Origin: Acidobacteriota bacterium
GTDB lineage: Bacteria > Acidobacteriota > Terriglobia > Terriglobales > Acidobacteriaceae
DNA length: 6,881 nt
Reading direction: 5' to 3'
Assembly (NCBI GenBank): GCA_021799945.1
Contig: JAJYZK010000175.1
Location: 1-6,881, forward strand
Positions 1-4,982 of the stretch are shown here, in pieces; positions within the stretch are counted from its first letter, which is position 1, and every line of letters begins with the position of its first letter. A program made the translations under genes and the position numbers. The notes under the pieces were generated by a model. The model was not told the origin of the DNA. It searched no databases and worked only from the letters and a program-made list of their open reading frames with translations.

Positions 1-1671
1 GGCCGTCGACATCTCCTGATACACGCTCATCTTCTCTTTGATCGCCCGCTCCATGCGCACCAGTCCGATCCGGAACTGGTTTTCCATCAGCTCGCCCACG
101 GCGCGGACGCGGCGGTTGCCCAGGTGGTCGATATCGTCCACCACGCCGATGTTCTTGCGCAGCTTCAGCAGATAACGGATGGTGCCGTAAAAATCCTCCG
201 GGCTCAGGGTGCGCCGGTCGAGCTGCGTCGCATCCTGCGACTCGTACAGCTTGATGTTGAATTTCAGCCGTCCCACGCGGGAAAAATCGTACTTGCGGGG
301 ATCGAAGAACATGCCCTCGAAGAGCGCCGTCGCGGTGTCCAGGGTCGGCGGATCGCCGGGGCGCAGCTTGCGGTAGATTTCGATGAGCGCCTCCTCGGGC
401 TTGCGCACCGAATCGCGCCGCAGCGTGTTGGTGACGATGTTGCCTACGTCGTCCCGCTCGGGAAAGAAAATCTCAAAGGAGGCCGCGCCGCTCTCCGCAA
501 TCTTGTGCAGCTTCTCCTGGGTAAGTTCGTGATTGGCCTCGATCAGCACCTCGCCGGTGGATTGATCCACGACATCGGCCAGGGTCATCGCGCCATCGAG
601 ATCGGCGGCTTCGATCTCCACATGGGCGACGTTGTGCGCCCGCAGCGATTTGAGAACGCCGGCGGTGATCTTGCGCCCCGAGTGCGCAATCTCCTCTCCC
701 TTCACCACCACGGCGTGCGCCGGCTTGGCCCCTAGAAGATGAGTGCCCTTTTCCGCATCCGGGTTCACCTTCCACAGCAGTTTTCCATCCTTCACGTCGA
801 TCGTGTCGGCCACATAAAAAGTCCGCAGGATCTCCTCATCCGAGCGCAGGCCGAGGGCCCGCAGAAAGATGGTGCCCAGAAACTTGCGCTTGCGGTCGAT
901 CCGGACGTACAGGATATTCTTCTGGTCGTATTCAAACTCCACCCAGGAGCCGCGGTAGGGGATGATCTTGCCCAGAAAATAGGTGCGGTTGTTCGCCGTC
1001 TCGAAGAAGACGCCGGGAGAACGGTGCAGCTGGCTGACAATCACCCGTTCCGTGCCGTTCACGATAAAGGTGCCGTTCCGGGTCATCAGCGGAATATCGC
1101 CGAAGAAAACCTCCTGCTCCTTGATGTCGCGGATCGACTTTGCCCCGGTCTCCGGGTCCTTGTCGTAAATGGTCAGCCGGACGGTCACCTTCAAAGGCGC
1201 CGAGTAGGTCATGCCCCGCTCTTCGCATTCCGCCTGGTCGTACTTCAGTTGCAGCCCCACCGGATCGCCGCATTTGTTGCAGAAGTCCGGGGTGTTCTTG
1301 TTGTAGGTGCCGCACTTCTGGCAGAGCACCTCCCCGGGATGAAACGGGTCGGTAATGACCATCGCGCCGCAGTTGACGCAGGCGGTGCGCAGGTGATGCA
1401 ATCCCTTGAGGTGGCCGCACTTGCACTCCCAGTTGCCGATCGAGAAGTCCACGAAATCGAGCTGCGAGATATTGCGGAAGTCGGTGATCGGAAAGACGGA
1501 GACGAAGACCGACTGCAGGCCATTGTCCTCGCGCTCCGTCGGCAGCTTATCCATCTGCAGAAAACGCTCGTAGGAGCGGCGCTGGACTTCAATGAGGTTG
1601 GGAATCTGGATCGCAGTGGGTATCTTGGAAAAGTCGAGTCGGCTGCGGATCGCGCGGTTCTCGTTCGGCAT
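1..1671 (-). CDS. rpoB: RNA polymerase subunit beta, N-terminal 557 codons (3' part outside window)
   Basis: Catalytic-core beta subunit of DNA-dependent RNA polymerase. The frame is open for exactly 557 codons from ATG at 1671 to the window edge. The start MPNENRAIRSRLDFSKIP is preceded by AGGAG at 1678-1682, six bases from the ATG. Conserved beta sequences are visible in order: SVFPITDF (about residue 58), ERGMTYSAPLKV (about 151), DIKEQEVFFGDIPLMT followed by NGTERVIVSQLHRSPGVFF, the lobe region, and VDDIDHLGNRRVRAVGELMENQF near the end. The last codons correspond to E. coli residues just before the rifampicin region (about 507-533), so resistance positions cannot be read. Residues about 81-142 form a Cys-rich insertion absent from E. 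coli beta (listed separately). Transcription probably comes from the rplJL genes upstream, across a 611-bp structured spacer. No frameshift was seen when the whole frame was translated by hand. Confidence 0.98.
   Translation of the reverse strand, partial: MPNENRAIRSRLDFSKIPTAIQIPNLIEVQRRSYERFLQMDKLPTEREDNGLQSVFVSVFPITDFRNISQLDFVDFSIGNWECKCGHLKGLHHLRTACVNCGAMVITDPFHPGEVLCQKCGTYNKNTPDFCNKCGDPVGLQLKYDQAECEERGMTYSAPLKVTVRLTIYDKDPETGAKSIRDIKEQEVFFGDIPLMTRNGTFIVNGTERVIVSQLHRSPGVFFETANNRTYFLGKIIPYRGSWVEFEYDQKNILYVRIDRKRKFLGTIFLRALGLRSDEEILRTFYVADTIDVKDGKLLWKVNPDAEKGTHLLGAKPAHAVVVKGEEIAHSGRKITAGVLKSLRAHNVAHVEIEAADLDGAMTLADVVDQSTGEVLIEANHELTQEKLHKIAESGAASFEIFFPERDDVGNIVTNTLRRDSVRKPEEALIEIYRKLRPGDPPTLDTATALFEGMFFDPRKYDFSRVGRLKFNIKLYESQDATQLDRRTLSPEDFYGTIRYLLKLRKNIGVVDDIDHLGNRRVRAVGELMENQFRIGLVRMERAIKEKMSVYQEMSTA
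1246..1431 (-). other. Cys-rich double zinc-ribbon-like insertion inside RpoB (about residues 81-142)
   Basis: Between the beta sequences DFVDFSIGN and YDQAECEERGMTYSAPLKV, where E. coli has only about four residues (near positions 77-80), this protein has about 60 extra. They contain four metal-binding-type pairs: C83-x-C85, C98-x2-C101, C117-x2-C120 and C131-x2-C134. The KCG, NCG, KCG and KCG knuckles have the look of two consecutive treble-clef or zinc-ribbon units. The flanking beta sequence continues in frame and aligns normally, so this is a true in-frame domain and not a sequencing artefact. I remember similar acidobacterial RpoB proteins, so it is probably a lineage trait. Zinc binding and any role in RNA polymerase are inferred. 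Confidence 0.85.
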
Positions 1672-1862
1672 GCTTGGCTCCTGAGGCTCGTGTACGGCGA
1701 GGGTGGCGATGACGGATGGGGGCCCGAGTCCAGCTCCACATCCGGAGCGATCTTTGTTTCCTTCAGCGACAGGCCCCGCCGCCTCGTTCAGCGGAGGCCC
1801 TCGTTTCTTCGTTTTCAGGCAATCCGACCGGCGCCCGGACCGTCAGACCGGAATGGCCGCAC

Positions 1863-1878
1863 CTGCCGCTAGCGGCAG
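1863..1878. repeat. Perfect 16-bp palindrome CTGCCGCTAGCGGCAG
   Basis: Exact dyad symmetry about the centre between 1870 and 1871, with no loop bases. As RNA it would fold as a 6-bp stem with a 4-base loop. Perfect symmetry would suit a dimeric DNA-binding protein. It lies about 190 bp upstream of the rpoB start; the function is unknown. Confidence 0.55.
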
Positions 1879-1884
1879 AATCCC

Positions 1885-1912
1885 TTCTCGATGCCTGGTT
1901 CTCGACGCCTGG
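1885..1912. repeat. Tandem 14-bp direct repeat (two units)
   Basis: Units 1885-1898 and 1899-1912, TTCTCGATGCCTGG and TTCTCGACGCCTGG, are directly adjacent and differ at one position. It lies seven bases from the 16-bp palindrome at 1863-1878. Confidence 0.6.
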
Positions 1913-1939
1913 AGGCGAATGGCCGGGAGGGGCGCAGCA

Positions 1940-1953
1940 TTGTTCCAGAACAA
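1940..1953. repeat. Palindrome TTGTTC-CA-GAACAA
   Basis: Two perfect 6-bp arms separated by two bases. It overlaps the U-rich tail of the hairpin at 1959-1986. It could be an operator-type protein site or simply part of the RNA structure; no regulator can be named. Confidence 0.35.
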
Positions 1954-1958
1954 GAAAG

Positions 1959-1986
1959 GCCCATAGGGCGTAGATACCCTATGAGC
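1959..1986 (-). terminator. Intrinsic-terminator-like hairpin within rplL–rpoB spacer
   Basis: On the minus strand GCTCATAGGG (1977-1986) pairs with CCCTATGGGC (1959-1968): 10 bp including one U-G pair, with an 8-base loop. The RNA continues CTTTCTTGTTCT, a broken U-rich tail. This is the most terminator-like structure between rplL and rpoB, so it is a candidate for partial termination. The imperfect tail leaves strength uncertain. Confidence 0.4.
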
Positions 1987-2085
1987 GCCAGATTCGAACT
2001 GTGCACTGGACAGAACTAAAAAATTTCCAGAACCCGCCGATTTGAACAAGCTGCGTGTGCGCCGCCCTACAGCAGATATTTCTCT

Positions 2086-2119
2086 ACACTCCGGAATCCG
2101 CCGCCAGCTTTCGGAGTGT
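2086..2119 (-). repeat. Inverted repeat ACACTCCG ... CGGAGTGT
   Basis: Perfect 8-bp arms at 2112-2119 and 2086-2093 with an 18-base loop. With the hairpin at 2121-2139 it makes a tandem two-hairpin module separated by one base. Confidence 0.5.
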
Positions 2120-2120
2120 G

Positions 2121-2139
2121 CCGGCGCATTTCGCGCCGG
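2121..2139 (-). repeat. GC-rich hairpin, 7-bp stem and 5-base loop
   Basis: CCGGCGC (2133-2139 read on minus) pairs perfectly with GCGCCGG (2121-2127) around loop GAAAT. It should be very stable as RNA. No U-tract follows. It sits directly upstream of another hairpin (2086-2119). Confidence 0.5.
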
Positions 2140-2197
2140 ATGCCCTGTTCGAAACCAATTTCAGTCAATCTCTCTCGCGAGACTGCACGAAAAGAGG

Positions 2198-2234
2198 CTC
2201 TTCCCCCGCGTTTCCGTCCAGCCTGCGGGAAGAG
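2198..2234 (-). repeat. Second rplL-downstream hairpin (CTCTTCCC.GC / GC.GGGAAGAG)
   Basis: Arms 2225-2234 and 2198-2209 pair over 8 bp plus 2 bp, separated by a two-base G bulge. The minus-strand RNA then continues CCTCTTTTC, a weak U-rich tail. The outer arm abuts and partly overlaps the hairpin at 2233-2263, so the two structures could compete. Confidence 0.4.
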
Positions 2235-2263
2235 ACGCGCTAAAAAATAAGCATAGCGCGTCT
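2233..2263 (-). terminator. Stem-loop just after rplL (attenuator or processing site candidate)
   Basis: Perfect 10-bp stem (2233-2242 with 2254-2263, core GACGCGCTA/TAGCGCGTC) closing an 11-base loop, U-rich on the minus strand, which begins 19 bases after the rplL stop. Only TCTT-type bases follow, with no real U-tract, so it may be a partial terminator, an RNA-stabilising hairpin or an RNase III target and not an efficient intrinsic terminator. Confidence 0.5.
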
Positions 2264-2282
2264 TGCTTTGGCATGCAACTTG

Positions 2283-2660
2283 CTACTTAATTTCGACCCC
2301 GGCTACGCCCTCGAATTTCTTGCGGACGGCTTCCGCCTCTTCCTTGCTTACATTCTCCTTGAGCGCCTTGGGAGCCCCATCGACCAGGTCTTTGGCCTCC
2401 TTCAGGCCGAGCGAGGTGACCTCGCGCACCGCCTTGATGGTGTTGATCTTATTGGCTCCGGCATCCTTCAGAATGACCGTGAACTCCGTCTTTTCCTCCA
2501 CCGCCGCCACCGCCGGAGCAGCCCCGCCCCCGGCCACGGCTACGGGGGCCACGGCCGCCGCAGATACGCCCAAACGCGCTTCCAGCTTCTTGACCAGGGC
2601 CGCCGCATCCAACAGGCTCAGCCCCACTATCTGATCTTCCAACTGCTGCAGATCCGCCAT
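2283..2660 (-). CDS. rplL: 50S ribosomal protein L7/L12
   Basis: Forms dimers that attach to L10 and make the flexible stalk that recruits and activates EF-Tu, EF-G, IF2 and release factors. The 125-residue product has the standard layout: N-terminal dimerisation and L10-binding helices (about 1-33), an Ala/Val/Gly/Pro hinge (about 34-54) and a globular C-terminal domain with TEFTVILKDAGANKINTIK and EVTSLGLKEAKDLVDGAPK, the factor-binding surface. Length matches the family (about 120-130). ATG at 2660 is preferred because it gives the usual MADLQQLEDQ start and has GGAGAG at 2665-2670. An in-frame GTG at 2672 would place the start inside that Shine-Dalgarno sequence. It lies 54 bp after rplJ. 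A 14-bp palindrome sits just upstream of its ribosome-binding site. Confidence 0.98.
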   Translation of the reverse strand: MADLQQLEDQIVGLSLLDAAALVKKLEARLGVSAAAVAPVAVAGGGAAPAVAAVEEKTEFTVILKDAGANKINTIKAVREVTSLGLKEAKDLVDGAPKALKENVSKEEAEAVRKKFEGVAGVEIK

Positions 2661-2674
2661 TTTTCTCTCCACGT

Positions 2675-2688
2675 GAAAAGATCTTTTC
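2675..2688 (-). repeat. Perfect 14-bp palindrome upstream of the rplL ribosome-binding site
   Basis: GAAAAGATCTTTTC is fully self-complementary and ends five bases before the GGAGAG Shine-Dalgarno of rplL. As RNA it can form a 5-bp A/U-rich stem with a GATC loop. L7/L12 is made in excess over L10 in other bacteria, so an intercistronic element influencing rplL initiation is conceivable; this is inference. Confidence 0.45.
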
Positions 2689-2714
2689 GATGTTCCCGCG
2701 CCACTTGAAAACCG

Positions 2715-3260
2715 CTATTCGGCCGCCGCCCCGCCCGAAAATTTCTCCTGCTCCACGCCTTGGCCCACCACCACCGCCAGATCCCTGCCGGCGGCGCTGA
2801 GGACCGTCGCCAGGCGTTGCGCCGGAGCGTTGATCAGCATGAGCAGCCGGGCATGCACCGTCTCCTTGCCCGGCATCGTCGCAAGCTGCTTCACCTCTTC
2901 CACCGACAACACCGCGCCATCCACGATGCCCAGCTTGAAGGTGAACTCGGAATTCTCCTGCATCCAGCCCGCCAGAGCCTTGGCCAATGCCACCGGATCG
3001 CCGCTGGTGTAGGCCAGAGAAGAGACGCCCTTCAAGCCCTGCAGCGCCGGCTCCACTGTCGATCCCAGCGCGGCGCGCGCCGCCAGCTTGTTCTTGAGCA
3101 CGCGATAGCGGCCGCCGGCGCCCCGGACCACCTTCCGCAGCTCGAAGTCCTGCGCCACCGTCAACTTGGAAAATGTCCCGACGATGGCGCTGGTGGCCCC
3201 CCGCAGCTCCTGGCTGAGCAGCTCGATCCGCGCCGTCTTCTTCTCCCTGATCATCGCCAT
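2715..3260 (-). CDS. rplJ: 50S ribosomal protein L10
   Basis: Stalk-base protein that binds 23S rRNA beside L11 and carries the L7/L12 dimers. The product is 181 residues, slightly longer than E. coli L10 (about 165). Family features include the N-terminal REKKTARIELLSQEL helix, AIVGTFSKLTVAQ, the conserved RYRVLKNKLA stretch (51-60) and a C-terminal helical region (about 135-172, HARLLMLINAPAQRLATVL) that in the family binds L7/L12. ATG at 3260 is chosen because GGAAGG (3268-3273) lies seven bases upstream. An ATG two codons downstream (3254) is possible but worse placed. It follows rplA by 121 bp, a spacer that folds into an L10-leader-like structure, so autoregulation by the L10–L12 complex is likely. 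Confidence 0.98.
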   Translation of the reverse strand: MAMIREKKTARIELLSQELRGATSAIVGTFSKLTVAQDFELRKVVRGAGGRYRVLKNKLAARAALGSTVEPALQGLKGVSSLAYTSGDPVALAKALAGWMQENSEFTFKLGIVDGAVLSVEEVKQLATMPGKETVHARLLMLINAPAQRLATVLSAAGRDLAVVVGQGVEQEKFSGGAAAE

Positions 3261-3288
3261 ACATGAACCTTCCGCGCCGCAGCGCCCT

Positions 3289-3351
3289 CTGCCGTCTCAC
3301 CGTGCGGCGGAGATTTCCACCGCCGCGCCTCCGCCGGCCCGCCAACGGCAG
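3289..3351 (-). promoter_or_regulatory. L10-leader-like structured mRNA leader upstream of rplJ
   Basis: In the 121-bp rplA–rplJ spacer the minus-strand RNA can form an outer 7-bp stem CTGCCGT/ACGGCAG (3345-3351 with 3289-3295) and an inner 7-bp stem GCGGCGG/CCGCCGC (3320-3326 with 3304-3310) with loop TGGAAATCT. The 3' internal-loop strand reads ACGGTGAG. Two stacked stems with an asymmetric GA-containing internal loop just ahead of rplJ match the general plan of the known L10 leader, which is bound by L10(L7/L12)4 for feedback control. Identity is inferred from position and fold, not from a covariance search. Confidence 0.5.
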
Positions 3352-3381
3352 CGGGTCCAGGCTCCGGCGCACCCTCCCGCT

Positions 3382-4092
3382 CTAGGCCTTGGCCGCCGCT
3401 TCGGCCACCTGGCTGTCCAGAGCGATGCCCGGGCCCATGGTGGAACTCAGGGTGATGTTGCGAATGTATTTTCCCTTGGCCGCCGACGGTTTCGCGCGGA
3501 CCACGCTGTGAATCACGGTGGTCGCATTGTCGATCAGCTTTTCCGCCGGAAACGAGAGCTTGCCCACGGGAACATGCACCAGCGCCGTTTTGTCGGTCCG
3601 GAATTCGACCTTGCCCGCCTTGATCTCACGGATCGCGGCCGCAACGTCGTTGGTGACCGTGCCCGTTTTTGGGTTCGGCATCAATCCTCTCGGCCCCAGC
3701 ACCTTGCCCAGCCGGCCAACGGATTTCATCATGTCCGGGGTTGCGATCAGGGCGTCAAAATCCGTCCAGCTCTCTTTCTGGATCTTTTCCACCAGATCTT
3801 CCCCGCCCACGATGTCGGCGCCGGCCGCCTCGGCCTCGCGCAGACGCTCTCCGGCTGAAATCACCGCGACGCGCTTGGATTTGCCCAGACCGTGAGGAAG
3901 CACCACGGTTCCCCGCACCATCTGGTCGGCGTGCTTGGGATCTACGCCGAGCCGCAGAGTAAGATCGACGGTCTCGTCGAATTTCGCGTATTTGACTTGT
4001 TGCAGCAGCGGCACCGCTTCATGGAGTGAATAGGGCCGGTCCTCGACCCGGGCGCGCGCCTTCGCGATGTTCTTGCTGATCTTTTTCGACAT
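3382..4092 (-). CDS. rplA: 50S ribosomal protein L1
   Basis: Binds the L1 stalk of 23S rRNA at the E site and, in well-studied bacteria, represses translation of its own rplKA mRNA. The 236-residue product matches the family length (about 230-235). Hallmarks: basic N-terminus MSKKISKNIAKAR, VDLTLRLGVDPKHADQMVRG (42-61) leading to VVLPHGLGK, the signature GRLGKVLGPRGLMPNPKTG (126-144) and the C-terminal TLSSTMGPGIALD. ATG at 4092 gives the typical start. The purine-rich AGGGAAG immediately upstream is closer to the ATG than ideal. It is separated from rplK by 320 bp, although these genes are usually nearly contiguous, so an additional internal promoter is possible. Confidence 0.98.
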   Translation of the reverse strand: MSKKISKNIAKARARVEDRPYSLHEAVPLLQQVKYAKFDETVDLTLRLGVDPKHADQMVRGTVVLPHGLGKSKRVAVISAGERLREAEAAGADIVGGEDLVEKIQKESWTDFDALIATPDMMKSVGRLGKVLGPRGLMPNPKTGTVTNDVAAAIREIKAGKVEFRTDKTALVHVPVGKLSFPAEKLIDNATTVIHSVVRAKPSAAKGKYIRNITLSSTMGPGIALDSQVAEAAAKA

Positions 4093-4223
4093 GCTTCCCT
4101 GTCTTCCACCGCTGGATTCCGGTTGATGGAATCTTTGCCCAGCCGTGGTGTCGGCGGCCTTCGCTTGCCCCTAAGGCCCTGCCGGTGACGGGCGCCTCGG
4201 AGCTGCGGGAGACGCACCTGTTG

Positions 4224-4232
4224 ATTATCTCA
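4224..4232 (-). promoter_or_regulatory. Possible extended -10 promoter ahead of rplA
   Basis: The minus strand reads TGAGATAAT: a -10 hexamer GATAAT (5 of 6 to TATAAT) with an upstream TG in the extended -10 position. No good -35 is present at 16-18 bp. It would start transcription about 120 bases before rplA. Speculative, but it fits the unusual 320-bp gap. Confidence 0.3.
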
Positions 4233-4287
4233 CGTTTTGGCTTGATACGCGCGCCAGCACGCGCATTGTCTGCAACAACTTCAAATA

Positions 4288-4309
4288 GAAGATGGAAGGG
4301 AAGATGGAA
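4288..4309. repeat. Direct repeat GAAGATGGAA x2, period 12
   Basis: Two identical 10-bp copies at 4288-4297 and 4300-4309 separated by GG. On the minus (mRNA) strand this is a pyrimidine-rich tract. Confidence 0.6.
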
Positions 4310-4384
4310 AAAGCGGCAGACCCTAGCTTTGAACCATCTCCCCCAGACTTCCCAAGAGCCCGGAGTTCCCGTCCTGCTCCGGTC

Positions 4385-4403
4385 AAACCCCGGCCCGGGG
4401 CTT
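4385..4403 (-). terminator. Weak terminator-like hairpin downstream of rplK
   Basis: AAGCCCCG pairs with CGGGGTTT (4396-4403 with 4385-4392), 8 bp including one G-U pair, around a three-base loop GGC, nine bases after the rplK stop. Only three T residues follow the G-run, and they are part of the stem, so it is at best a weak attenuator or an mRNA 3'-end stabiliser. Confidence 0.35.
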
Positions 4404-4412
4404 GCGACCACG

Positions 4413-4850
4413 CTAAGCCGTAATCTCAATCCCCATGGAGCGGGCCGTCCCCTTGATGCTCTTGACGGCCGCCTCCACGGAGGCGGCGTTCAGGTCCGGC
4501 ATCTTTTGTTTGGCGATCTCGATCACCTGAGCTTCGCTCACCTTGCCTACCTTGTCCTTATTCGGTTTTCCCGAACCCTTGGCCAGGTTCGCCGCCTTCT
4601 TGAGCAAAACCGCCGCCGGCGGCGTCTTGGTGACAAACGTAAAGCTCCGGTCCACATAAACGGTGATGACCACCGGGATAATCAGACCCGCCATCTCCTT
4701 GTTCTGCGTGCGCGCATTGAACTGCTTGCAGAACTCCATGATATTCACCTGCGCCTGGCCCAGCGCCGGGCCAACCGGGGGGGCGGGAGTGGCTTTGCCC
4801 GCTTCAATCTGCAACTTCACCTGGGTTTGAACCTTTTTTACTGGAGGCAT
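4413..4850 (-). CDS. rplK: 50S ribosomal protein L11
   Basis: Part of the GTPase-associated centre with 23S rRNA helices 43/44. In the family it is the thiopeptide target and is required for RelA stringent signalling. The 145-residue product matches the family (about 141). The N-terminal domain contains KLQIEAGKATPAPPVGPALG (12-31) with the flexible proline switch region. The C-terminal rRNA-binding domain contains TKTPPAAVLLKKAA, KGSGKPNKDKVGKV and DLNAASVEAAVKSIKGTARS. ATG at 4850 gives the usual MPPVKKVQTQVKLQ start. AAGG-type purines lie upstream but are not ideally spaced (4853-4858 and 4861-4865). It follows nusG by 132 bp and would be cotranscribed with it. Confidence 0.98.
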   Translation of the reverse strand: MPPVKKVQTQVKLQIEAGKATPAPPVGPALGQAQVNIMEFCKQFNARTQNKEMAGLIIPVVITVYVDRSFTFVTKTPPAAVLLKKAANLAKGSGKPNKDKVGKVSEAQVIEIAKQKMPDLNAASVEAAVKSIKGTARSMGIEITA

Positions 4851-4909
4851 CGCCCTTCAACCTTTCCCAATCCCAACTGTCACGCTTCCATCAATCCGCA
4901 CAGGAGGCA

Positions 4910-4979
4910 CAGGCCGGCCGCGCGGAGCCGGCCCACACGGGGAATGCCCATCCGCCGCAAGCGCGCCGCAGGCCGGCCG
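4910..4979. repeat. Pair of CAGGCCGGCCG repeats in nusG–rplK spacer
   Basis: The 11-bp sequence CAGGCCGGCCG occurs at 4910-4920 and again at 4969-4979. Its core GGCCGGCC is self-complementary, so the two copies can pair as an 8-bp stem in RNA, extended by GCGCG/CGCGC with a small bulge. The outer copy begins four bases after the nusG stop. There is no U-tract, so it looks like a GC-rich intercistronic stem-loop. Confidence 0.5.
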
Positions 4980-4982
4980 ATC

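Larger units (their letters stand above)
1672..2282 (-). other. 611-bp rplL–rpoB intergenic spacer, rich in inverted repeats
   Basis: No convincing gene lies here. The only longer minus-strand frame (TTG at 2049, about 68 codons) lacks a ribosome-binding site and recognisable family features. The spacer holds at least seven inverted repeats, annotated individually where strong, and a tandem 14-bp repeat. In E. coli the rplL–rpoB spacer carries a partial terminator and an RNase III site that set the L7/L12 to beta ratio. A similar attenuation and processing role is plausible here but is inferred from position only. I found no convincing -35/-10 pair for rpoB: TTGACT at 2164-2169 (minus strand) has no good -10 at proper spacing. 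Confidence 0.7.
4093..4412 (-). other. 320-bp rplK–rplA spacer
   Basis: No credible coding sequence is present. Contents: a short GC hairpin next to the rplK stop (4385-4403), a duplicated GAAGATGGAA motif (4288-4309), a GC-rich GCGCG/CGCGC hairpin near 4250-4265, an extended -10-like TGAGATAAT (4224-4232) and a 6-bp GATTCC/GGAATC hairpin (4115-4133) just before the rplA start region. I could not identify a classical L1-binding site by eye. Confidence 0.6.

Noticed and set aside
124..1872. Long plus-strand reading frames (203 and 377 codons) opposite rpoB
   Set aside because: They are in register with the rpoB codons, are split by one stop (complement of a Leu codon at 733-735), are rich in His/Arg/Val as expected of antisense to GC-rich coding DNA, and match no family. 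rpoB is unmistakable on the other strand.
1989..2004. T-loop-like GTTCGAATC on the minus strand, hinting at a tRNA or tRNA remnant
   Set aside because: Only three of five T-stem pairs form (CACAG/CTGGC) and no acceptor or anticodon arm can be found upstream. Probably chance.
1843..2049. 68-codon minus-strand frame in the rplL–rpoB spacer
   Set aside because: It starts with TTG, has no Shine-Dalgarno sequence, runs through the palindrome and tandem repeat, and has no recognised relatives.
2449..3372. 307-codon minus-strand frame
   Set aside because: It overlaps rplJ and rplL in another frame, with Gly/Arg-rich low-complexity sequence typical of a frame shadow.
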